A DNA stretch of 6,320 nt from contig CAYWLQ010000221.1 in assembly GCA_964458775.1 (NCBI GenBank), positions 1-6,320 of the forward strand, written 5' to 3'. A program made the position numbers and the translations under genes. The stretch is from CAYWLQ01 sp964458775. Lineage in GTDB: Bacteria > Myxococcota_A > Polyangia > JAAYKL01. Shown here piece by piece: positions 1-6,281 of this stretch (its first letter is position 1; each line of letters begins with the position of its first letter). The notes under the pieces are model-generated. The model did not search any database, was not told the origin of the DNA, and worked only from the letters and a program-made list of their open reading frames with translations.

Positions 1-50
1 ACAGTTGGAAAAAGATTTTCCTTGACTGTGAGAGCCGCTTTATCGATGTC

Positions 51-89
51 CCTATTAAATCTACCTATTAAATCCCCCCCTATTAAATC
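51..89. repeat. Three direct copies of CCTATTAAATC
   Basis: The 11-bp unit CCTATTAAATC occurs without mismatch at 51-61, 64-74 and 79-89, so the starts are 13 and 15 bp apart. The spacers are TA and a short C run, which suggests duplication followed by slippage in the C tract. The arrangement could be a set of protein binding sites, but the spacing is not constant and nothing nearby identifies a regulator or an origin. Confidence 0.8.
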
Positions 90-200
90 CCGCCTTTGAA
101 GCTTGGTGCATACTCAATAGCAGGTAAAAAACAGCTTTGTTTCATTGGCAAAAGTGATTGGCAAGAATTGACCGCCCTGTGTTAACTTTGACTATAAAAA

Positions 201-229
201 GGGCAACCTGCGGGAGTTGTCCCTACAAC
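201..229 (-). repeat. REP-like hairpin element
   Basis: GGGCAAC (201-207) pairs with GTTG-T-CCC (216-223), giving a 7-bp stem with one bulged T. GTTGT (216-220) also pairs with ACAAC (225-229), so two mutually exclusive hairpins share the middle arm. On the minus strand it reads GTAGGGACAAC, then a loop, then GTTGCCC. That form resembles the GTAGGGGC-type palindromic repeats dispersed between genes in many bacterial genomes. The pairing is seen in the sequence; membership of a dispersed family is an inference. Confidence 0.4.
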
Positions 230-245
230 AATTACAGTAGGTTAC

Positions 246-374
246 GTAGAGACGGGGTAATTTCTCAAAAACTACCGATAAAAATTGTATTCCTCGACAA
301 GAGAGAGATTTATCCCTTCTATTAATATCCTGATATGATTAACTTTTTTAAACGGGGGTAAACCCCGCATCTAC
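246..374. repeat. Split palindrome GTAGAGACGGGG / CCCCGCATCTAC
   Basis: GTAGAGACGGGG (246-257) is the reverse complement of CCCCGCATCTAC (363-374) at 10 of 12 positions. The two arms are about 105 bp apart. Each arm adjoins a copy of GGGGTAA (254-260 and 355-361). The arrangement looks like one short palindromic repeat opened up by inserted DNA with a 7-bp target duplication; that history is an inference. Confidence 0.45.
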
Positions 375-413
375 TCTATCTTTCTGTTTCACCAGTAGTT
401 TTTGAGAAGTTAC
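257..413. repeat. 19-bp inverted repeat bounding about 157 bp (MITE-like)
   Basis: GTAATTTCTCAAAAACTAC (257-275) is the reverse complement of positions 395-413 at 18 of 19 bases. The 119 bp between the arms are non-coding. Size, terminal inverted repeats and lack of a gene fit a miniature inverted-repeat element or the remnant of an insertion sequence. No transposase is in the window, and the flanks show no convincing target duplication for these particular ends. The repeat is certain; its mobile nature is inferred. Confidence 0.6.
353..367. repeat. GC-rich hairpin CGGGG-GTAAA-CCCCG
   Basis: A perfect 5-bp GC stem (353-357 with 363-367) closes a five-base loop. A T-rich run precedes it on the + strand (TTTTTT at about 345-350), so on the + strand it lacks the trailing T tract of an intrinsic terminator. 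It forms the right half of the split palindrome at 246-374. Confidence 0.5.
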
Positions 414-574
414 GAGACGGAGGCACTTCTCAAAATCTGTCGGTAATTGAGATTTATGTTTGGAGCTAAGTCTGTGGTAAAGGTCAGTCGTGAAGAATAT
501 ACAGCAAACTCATAAAAACCCATTGTTTGTAATATTTTATAAAATTATTGAATTGTGATAAAGCGGTGCATAAT

Positions 575-2431
575 ATGGCAAAAAAAAAGAACAAGAAGCA
601 AACTTTTTCAGCTCAAACTAATTCCTCAAATACAGCTGACAGACCCGATACGACCGATAAAAAAAATAGAGTTGTCGACAAGTTGGAAAGAGCTAACTTG
701 GAAGCACGAGAAAATGCAGTCAAACCCTCTTCCGCTATTGATCGTATGTTATGGATAGCGGGCTTGGGATTAGTTTGTCTTTTTTATCTTTTGCTAAAAC
801 TCTATTCACTAAATTTGTATGGCGGAGATGAGTTTATCTATCTCTACCAAGGTAAGCTGGTATCAGAAGGAGCTATTCCGTATTCTGAATTTGCTATGGC
901 TCATCCACCGATGCAGGCTATATTTACAGCCTTTGTGTTTAAAATATTCGGCGTTAATTTTACAGTAATGCGACTGCTTCCTTTTTTGTGGTGTTTGACA
1001 GGGGGGCTGGCCTTGGCTGTTATGGTTCACAGAGAGTTGGGCAAAATTGCGTCCGTATTTGCCGCAGCTCTATTCTTACTTGCCCACGAGCCTCTAAGGG
1101 CCTCTTCGCATTACACAGGAATCAACATGACCGTGGCATTGTTGATTTTTACTTTTTTGGCCTATCGTGCAAAGTATATTCGGACAGCTGCGGCATTGGC
1201 AGTTGTATCGGTATTTGCAAGGCTCTATGCAATACCCGGTGTTGTTGCGTTATGTTTATTTGCTTTAGCTGTAAATTTTAAAGAAGGTCGCCGATTGATT
1301 GTTTTCGGTGCTATTTTCGGCTCAATCGCCTTTTTGGCATTGGGATTATGGACCGGTTTCGGCGACATGGTTCACAACATTTTTCTCTATCATACCGATA
1401 AAACACCTATGACCGATAACTCACTGGTAGGAATGAGGAACTCTGTGTTTTATCACAATGCAACTCAGGCTTCTCTTTTCGCTCTATCTCTTCCTGCCTT
1501 GTTTGCTGCAATATCAGGAGAATTCAAAAAACTGAATACCAAGATCAGCGTGCTATTTAGATTGCGAACGATCATTACATCCGACAATTTAGGATTGCCT
1601 ATTTTATGCGTTTTCACCGGTATATTGTTTCTGGGTCTTTTGCTTAATATGGACCGAGTTTGGATGTATTATTTCATACCTGCGTTTCCGTTTGCAGCAG
1701 TTTCATCGGCCTGGATGATATCGAGATTTGTACATTTTGTAGTTCAAATGATACAAGCCAAAGGAAACCTTGCGATTGCCGGAATGTCAAAAGCAACGGC
1801 AATAGGTAAGCTGGGACTTCTGACACTTTTTGTTATATCGTACATACTTTCACCGAATCTCGAAAAGCAGCTTACCTATTATAAAAAGGAAATACAAAAA
1901 CCTATAAATGAGCGTACTCATAAATATACATTCGCTCCGACTGCCTTACCTGACTTTATAAACAATATGGTGCGCGAGTATTTGTGGCAAGATGATAGGG
2001 TTATAGGAAATTCTTACGGCACTATCAGCCATTACATGTGGCACGAGAGCAGAATATTTGAAGAGGCAGAGGAAATTGTCAAAATAATAAAAAAAGAGAC
2101 CTCTCCCACAGGGGAATTATTCGGTGATTCCGGATCCGTTCCTATGTTTGCTCTGCTTTCGGATAGGCGAATTGCCGGCAATGAAGTTGATACCAATATC
2201 CAGCGATATCGTTCAAAAAATGCTGATCCCAAAGAATTGATATCAAAGATAGACAATTATAAGACAGAAATGATAATCCTTCGCCGTCGTTTCGGCGTAT
2301 GGGGCGTCGATGAAGTTCGAAAGCTCGTCGAAACAAAATACCGTAGGCTGACGGAAATTCAGACAAACCAAGGCTGGGTATTTGATATTTATAAGAGAAA
2401 GTCGGATTTGTCCGAATCGAAAGAGAGCTGA
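575..2431 (+). CDS. GT-C fold membrane glycosyltransferase, family 39 (PMT/ArnT)-like
   Basis: The predicted protein has 618 residues from the ATG at 575; TTG 548 and GTG 566 are in-frame alternatives. ATG is preferred because it begins a Lys-rich MAKKKNKK leader and has a weak GGTG six bases upstream, whereas TTG 548 has none. About 60 charged cytoplasmic residues are followed by some 11-13 hydrophobic segments and a soluble C-terminal part of about 170 residues. The first extracytoplasmic loop carries GGDEF (Asp 827-829, Glu 830-832) and then AHPP (His 902-904). This matches the GT-C layout, in which acidic residues after the first membrane helix serve catalysis and donor binding. Families of this type transfer a sugar from polyprenyl phosphate at the outer face of the inner membrane to lipid, protein or glycan. 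The GDSGSVP and FGVWG stretches in the C-terminal part recur, from memory, in related uncharacterised proteins. Acceptor and sugar are unknown. It is the first gene of a pair with 2435. Confidence 0.75.
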   Translation: MAKKKNKKQTFSAQTNSSNTADRPDTTDKKNRVVDKLERANLEARENAVKPSSAIDRMLWIAGLGLVCLFYLLLKLYSLNLYGGDEFIYLYQGKLVSEGAIPYSEFAMAHPPMQAIFTAFVFKIFGVNFTVMRLLPFLWCLTGGLALAVMVHRELGKIASVFAAALFLLAHEPLRASSHYTGINMTVALLIFTFLAYRAKYIRTAAALAVVSVFARLYAIPGVVALCLFALAVNFKEGRRLIVFGAIFGSIAFLALGLWTGFGDMVHNIFLYHTDKTPMTDNSLVGMRNSVFYHNATQASLFALSLPALFAAISGEFKKLNTKISVLFRLRTIITSDNLGLPILCVFTGILFLGLLLNMDRVWMYYFIPAFPFAAVSSAWMISRFVHFVVQMIQAKGNLAIAGMSKATAIGKLGLLTLFVISYILSPNLEKQLTYYKKEIQKPINERTHKYTFAPTALPDFINNMVREYLWQDDRVIGNSYGTISHYMWHESRIFEEAEEIVKIIKKETSPTGELFGDSGSVPMFALLSDRRIAGNEVDTNIQRYRSKNADPKELISKIDNYKTEMIILRRRFGVWGVDEVRKLVETKYRRLTEIQTNQGWVFDIYKRKSDLSESKES

Positions 2432-2437
2432 TCATTG
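2421..2437 (+). promoter_or_regulatory. Ribosome binding site supporting the TTG start at 2435
   Basis: AAGAGAG (2421-2427) lies seven bases before TTG 2435 and inside the last codons of the upstream gene. It decides the start: the next in-frame ATG (2540) would remove the first membrane helix and the conserved SG-x-x-x-L-S-Y-Q-V-V-W segment. The preceding stop (2429-2431) is in the same frame, so terminating ribosomes probably reinitiate here. Confidence 0.55.
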
Positions 2438-3723
2438 ACCTTCAGAACGCGCGCTGATTTTATTTCTCTAACAGCAGTTTTAATCGCCGCTGTCTTTTCG
2501 GGACTGGCATCATTGTCTTATCAGGTGGTGTGGTCTCGCATGCTGGTTATTCCGCTTGGAAACTCTGCTGATGCTACTGCTATGGTACTTTCTTCATTCA
2601 TGTTAGGCATTGCAGTCGGAGCGGTATTGCTAGGCAAAGCAGCGGATCATACCAAATCCCCCCTAAAGTTGTATGCTGTTTTAGAAGCAATCATGGGAAT
2701 TCTGGCCTTTATTGTGCCTGTGTTAATAAGCAAGATCAATGACATAGAGTTTCTCAGAGGCGGCTTTAGCGACAATCCTGTAGCAGCAGTAGGACGTATG
2801 TTTTATGCGGGAATAATAGTTTTTATTCCTTCCTTGGTAATGGGAGCCACAATTCCGGTACTCATAAAGGCGCTGTCACACGCCTCTTCTGATATAAAGA
2901 AAAGAATCGGACCGGTTTACGGCATGAATACTATCGGAGCGGCACTCGGCGCTTCAGTAACAGGTTTTTTTGCTATTCCGTCTTTTGGTTTTTATACAAC
3001 TTCAACCATAGCTGCCGCCTGCAATTTTTCAGCTGCTGCAATAGTGCTGCTCGCACAAAAAGGTTTTTTAAGCGGTCCAAAAGCAGAGCTGACGCAGTCT
3101 AACGATGAAGAGATTTTTCCTCCGCGCCGCATTGCTGCAATTGCTCTTATTGCAGTAGGAGTATCCGGCGCGACTATGTTATCGGCGGAAGTCCTATGGG
3201 CAAGAGTGCTGACCTTTGTTTTCGGCCATGACACTTACGCATTTGCAGCATTGCTTGCTATTGTGTTACTTGGTTTGGGCATCGGCGGAGTTATCTATAG
3301 ATATTTAGTTAAATTTAATCCCATTGTTGTATGTACTGTTCTGCTGGGACTATTGGCAGTCAGCTTGCTCGCTTCATATTGGAGCGCTACTGTTATTGTA
3401 ACCTCTCTCGGACGAGATCCGTTTCATCTCAGCGCAATTGCCGGTTTTGCAGCATCTCTTCGATTGGAGTTTTACAGAGAAATTCTCTATACTCCTATTC
3501 TTGTTTTGCTTCCTTCTATTGTTTCCGGAATTTTATTTCCGGCATCATGCGCGCTGTTTGCAGGTCCGGTAAGCGAAGCAGGAAAACGAATCGGAATAGC
3601 AACTCTCGTTAACGGTATCGGTTGCGCGTTGGGTTCATTGGCAACTTCTTTTATATTAATCGGTTTATTCGGCATTCAAACCACTTTAATAATTGCCGCT
3701 TTGGCCGTTGCCGGTACATCGCT
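2435..3723 (+). CDS. Fused membrane/spermidine synthase-like protein, N-terminal part (up to assembly gap)
   Basis: These 429-430 residues form the membrane half of a protein that continues at 3734. About twelve hydrophobic segments are visible. The region contains an internal duplication: SGLASLSYQVVWSRML (from 2498) is echoed by SGATMLSAEVLWARVL (from 3164), and NTIGAALG (from 2927) by NGIGCALG (from 3611). This pattern is typical of the MFS-like integral-membrane domain fused to spermidine synthase domains in many bacteria. The TTG start follows the upstream stop by three bases and has a ribosome binding site. The last readable codon is CTN (Leu) at 3722. The apparent continuation in this frame to a stop at 3778 (ending MPHRDKNA) is an artefact of the arbitrary gap length, because the true continuation lies in another frame. 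Transported substrate, if any, is unknown. Confidence 0.8.
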
Positions 3724-3733
3724 NNNNNNNNNN
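3724..3733. other. Assembly gap (10 N) inside the gene
   Basis: Ten N bases interrupt a membrane helix. The frame before the gap and the frame after it are offset. One continuous gene requires the true gap to be 2 modulo 3 bases rather than 10. A one-base overlap of the contig ends (ending CGCT, starting TTGC) would give codons for T-S-L-A-A-A-V-V-Y, a natural helix, so the real missing length may be very small. Confidence 0.95.
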
Positions 3734-5940
3734 TTGCAGCTGCTGTTGTTTATGCCTCACAGGGACAAAAACGCGTAGCAATTGCAAGTCTAACTCCGGC
3801 TCTAATAGCAGCAGTCATTTCAGTTGTTATGCCCGCATCTCTTTCAAGAACCCTTCTCGAAGAAGCAGTGGGATCAAAACATCAAGATATTTTATTTTAT
3901 GAAGAAGGCCGAACCGGTACGGTTTCTGTAACGAGAAACAAAATAAACAACGAAAAACAACTTTTTATGAATGCCGTCAACGAGGTTACCACTCGATTGG
4001 TTCACGATCAGAGTTTTAAGCTCTTGGGTCATTTGGGACCCTTATTGCATCCTGATCCCAAAAAAGGCGCGATGGTATGTCTCGGCGCCGGACTATCTGC
4101 GGGTGCAGCCTTGGTTCATCCCTTGGCAACTCTCGATGTGGTAGAACTTTCATCAACAATTCCCAAAGCCGCCGAGCTTTGGGCGGACGAGAACAATCGT
4201 GTTCTCGAAGATCCAAGATTTCATCTTCACATAGCAGACGGGCGTCATTTTCTTTTGTCCACCGAAAAGCAATTTGATGTTATTATGGTGGACTCAACCC
4301 ATCCTAAGGCAGTCGATTCCTGGATTCTTTACACCAAGGAGTTTTATGGGCTCTTAAAAAAACGACTCAAAGAACATGGAATTGCAGTACAGTGGCTTCC
4401 TTTGCACGGTTTATCAGAACGGGAATTTAAAATAATTGTCAGAACCTTTTTTGAGGTTTTTCCCGAAACAACATTATGGGTCAATGTCGGCTTCGAAGAA
4501 TACGGTCAGGCAGCATATTTAAAACTGGTAGCTTCTGATAGGCCCTTAGAAATCGACTATAGCGAGTTTGCTATGCGGCTTCGAGAACCTCAAATAGCAA
4601 AAGATTTGGAGCCGTTTGGAATGGATGTTCCCGAAGAAATACTAGACTCCTATCTCGCCGGCCCCAGAGCAGTAAACGCATGGACATTGGGATTGCCCGT
4701 CCAAACCGACAACCGGCCGATTGTTCCTTATACCACGCAATACTCAACCGGACGACGCATGACAGCTCCTTTGCTGCTCAGCGTTCGTTCACCTGTAATC
4801 AATGCACTTTACAACATAGGCGAAAACGAAAAAGAACTCCGGGAAAAATTAGTCAAAGCCGAAGAGGCTCAAGGATTCCTTTTGGCGGGAATGCTGGATC
4901 GGGCTGCTGAAACCTGGCCGGACGGAAAGAAAATTGCCCTCTTTCAACAAGAAGCGGCCAAGGGAAGAGACTACTATCTCTCTTTAGCAAAAAAATACGA
5001 AAAAGACACAAAGAAGATGTTTGAAATAGGCAGCTTGTTGGGAAATCTAGGATACTCAACTGATGCCGCCGAACTTTATAAAAGAGCACATAAAGACAGT
5101 CCTGATAATCCTGAATATGCCGTCAATCTAGCGCTTGCGGTTTTGGATCAAGGAAATACGGACGAAGCAGAGCGATTGCTCAAAGAAGTACTTAAGAAGA
5201 CACCGAAGCACCCGTTGGCAAACTACAATCTTGGAGTTGTGCTTAACAGAGCCGGACGATTCGGCGAGGCTTTGCCTTATCTCGAAATATCTGTTTCCCT
5301 GCTTCCAAATATTCCCGGAGCAAAGTCCGCCATGGCTGAATCTTTACTGGAACTGGGACGACTAAACAAAGCAGAGTCAGTGCTTTTGGAAATAGTCGAA
5401 TCCAACGCTTTTATCGCCGAAGCATGGGATATGCTGGGTCTTATCGCCGGGCGTCGCAAGGATTGGGAAGGTGCCAAAGAACACCACTTAAGAGCACTAA
5501 GTGTGGAGCCTTACAGGGCGGCATCTCATTATAATTTGGGTATTGCTTTAGAAGAGCTGGGTAGAATCAAAGAAGCGGCAGGAGCATATCAAGCTGCGCT
5601 CAGAATAGAACCCAAAGATGCAGAAGCCCTAAATAACCTGGGCTTGGTTTATGCTAGAGCCGGTCTCTTTGACCAAGCTGCAGAGTTTCACCGAAAAGCC
5701 CTGGATTTGGAACCGCATTTTCCGGAAGCTGCCTATAATTTGGGTTTGGCCTACCTGGCCTTAAAACAGCACTTTCCCGCAGCTGAGGCCTTTGGAATAG
5801 CAGTAGACCTCAATCCGGAACTTGAAGATGCACAAAAGCAATTGAATGCCTTAAAAGATCTACTCAAATCAGCAGCTGATACAGATACAAATTCGCACGA
5901 TACCGACAGCACCGATAATCCTACTGATTCCAATAACTGA
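3734..5940 (+). CDS. Fused membrane/spermidine synthase-like protein, C-terminal part: SpeE-like domain plus TPR repeats
   Basis: This is the continuation of the gene at 2435, with 734 full codons from 3736. It begins with the end of one membrane helix and a further helix (about 3778-3840). The spermidine-synthase-like domain runs from about 3886 to 4740. It shows EEGRTGTVSV at its N-terminal strand pair, the SAM-fold loop LGAGLSAGAA (4081-4110), the ribose-binding acid in VVELS (Glu 4144-4146), ADGR (Asp 4237-4239), VDSTHP (Asp 4291-4293), LYTKEFY and TDNRP (4705-4719). Known relatives transfer aminopropyl groups or are uncharacterised. Here the second Asp of the DSxDP motif is His, so polyamine synthesis is not assured. 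A helical linker leads to eight TPR repeats (5014-5829) and a 36-residue end containing an Asp/Ser/Thr-rich tail. The domain probably faces the cytoplasm, where SAM-type cofactors are found. Open codons just upstream of the gap in this frame are not part of the protein. Confidence 0.8.
5014..5829 (+). repeat. Eight tandem TPR units (protein-level repeat)
   Basis: The stretch divides exactly into eight 34-residue units with no insertions. Later units are nearest the consensus: SHYNLGIALEELGRIKEAAG (sixth), ALNNLGLVYARAGLFDQAAE (seventh) and AAYNLGLAYLALKQHFPAAE (eighth), each closed by a Pro near position 30. The fourth unit (about 5320-5421) lacks that Pro and is the most divergent. TPR arrays form a superhelical groove that binds peptides or partner proteins, so the enzyme domain is probably tethered to a partner. 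Confidence 0.85.
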
Positions 5941-5961
5941 AAAAGAGCTTCGGTTTTTAAC

Positions 5962-5983
5962 AGATCTTTCGACAGGTCTTTTT
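5962..5983 (+). terminator. Candidate weak intrinsic terminator after the fused gene
   Basis: AGATC (5962-5966) pairs with GGTCT (5975-5979), including one T-G pair, across an eight-base loop. Positions 5979-5983 are a run of T. It begins 22 bases after the stop codon of the large gene, the right place for the end of the operon. The stem is short and partly A-T, so efficiency would be modest. Confidence 0.4.
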
Positions 5984-6011
5984 GCTAAACAAAGGTCTTG
6001 AACGAAACATA

Positions 6012-6028
6012 CACCGACCTTTCCGGTG
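6012..6028. repeat. Small hairpin CACCG-N7-CGGTG
   Basis: CACCG (6012-6016) and CGGTG (6024-6028) form a perfect 5-bp stem around a seven-base loop. There is no T tract after it. It may be a fortuitous or mRNA-stabilising structure. Confidence 0.35.
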
Positions 6029-6069
6029 AAGACACCTCAGAAGATACGGAAAAAGCAGTAACGAAGAGC

Positions 6070-6120
6070 TGTATCATACTCTTCACTGGATCATACTCTT
6101 TACTGGATCATACTCTTTAC
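6070..6120. repeat. 17-bp tandem repeat, three copies
   Basis: The unit TGGATCATACTCTTTAC occurs at 6087-6103 and 6104-6120 without mismatch. The first copy (6070-6086) differs at two bases. A fragment, GGATCATA, recurs at 6130-6137. The 17-bp period is not a multiple of three, which argues against coding use. It lies about 160 bp before the next gene. Confidence 0.85.
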
Positions 6121-6264
6121 CGAGCATGCGGATCATAGCGTTATTACATTACTATTCGACAGACACTGGAAAATCTCACATCTTCGGCAATAGTTTTTGA
6201 AAACAAACAAATCGATACTTTTAATTGACGTCTCTTGGTTATCGGTTATTGGAGGGTTTGAACA

Positions 6265-6274
6265 AAAGGTGATT
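6265..6274 (+). promoter_or_regulatory. Ribosome binding site for the gene at 6282
   Basis: AAAGGTGATT matches most of the 16S anti-Shine-Dalgarno complement. It sits about eight bases before ATG 6282. A TGA at 6270-6272 closes the frame upstream, so no earlier start is possible. Confidence 0.7.
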
Positions 6275-6281
6275 TGGACAA

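Larger units (their letters stand above)
249..446. repeat. Imperfect 33-bp direct repeat (249-281 and 414-446)
   Basis: Positions 249-281 and 414-446 match at 25 of 33 bases without gaps. Both begin GAGACGG and share an uninterrupted TTCTCAAAA nine bases (262-270 and 427-435). Together with the inverted copy at 395-413, the TTCTCAAAA core occurs three times within 190 bp in two orientations. This suggests nested or tandem insertion of related element ends. Confidence 0.55.
1..574. other. Repeat-rich non-coding region upstream of the glycosyltransferase gene
   Basis: I find no supportable gene here. Two frames are open from the left edge, ending in stops at about 69-71 and 97-99, but they are too short to identify. 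The stretch holds three copies of an 11-bp unit (51-89), a hairpin element (201-229), a nest of inverted and direct repeats (241-446) and a GC-rich hairpin (353-367), each listed separately. The last 60 bases before the gene are very AT-rich. They contain TATAAA at 538-543 and a weak TTGTTT (523-528)/TATTGA (546-551) pair 17 bp apart, so the promoter probably lies here, but neither match is strong enough to call as a site. Confidence 0.6.
5941..6281. other. Spacer between the large fused gene and the next gene
   Basis: No supportable gene is present. A 46-codon reading frame from TTG 5998 to TAG 6138 lacks a usable ribosome binding site and runs through the tandem repeat. The region holds a weak terminator candidate, a small hairpin and the 17-bp repeats. 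Nearer the next gene, TTGAAA (6197-6202) and TTGACG (6225-6230) are possible -35 elements without good -10 partners, so I do not place a promoter. Confidence 0.6.

Noticed and set aside
1..99. Tail of an upstream gene at the left edge
   Set aside because: Two frames are open from the edge for only 22-32 codons and the sequence includes the CCTATTAAATC repeats, so neither looks coding.
2032..2435. Minus-strand reading frames opposite the end of the glycosyltransferase
   Set aside because: They have no recognisable domain or ribosome binding site and oppose a clear coding sequence.
3622..3723. Coding sequence upstream of the gap in the frame of the SpeE/TPR half
   Set aside because: The residues are not membrane-like and lie over the well-supported membrane frame. 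The frame is open only by chance and joins the true one because the gap was set to 10 N.
3734..3778. C-terminus ending MPHRDKNA for the membrane half
   Set aside because: This is the out-of-frame reading after the gap; the other frame continues a helix and leads into the SpeE domain.
6070..6120. CRISPR array
   Set aside because: The 17-bp units are directly adjacent with no spacers.
5998..6138. Small 46-codon gene in the spacer
   Set aside because: It has a TTG start with AAAGG only two bases upstream, runs through a 17-bp repeat that is not a multiple of three, and has no recognisable product.
6251..6272. Leader mini-ORF (TTG 6258, four codons) before the gene at 6282
   Set aside because: GGAGG is only two or three bases from the TTG, too close for normal initiation; the peptide LNKR carries no attenuation signature.
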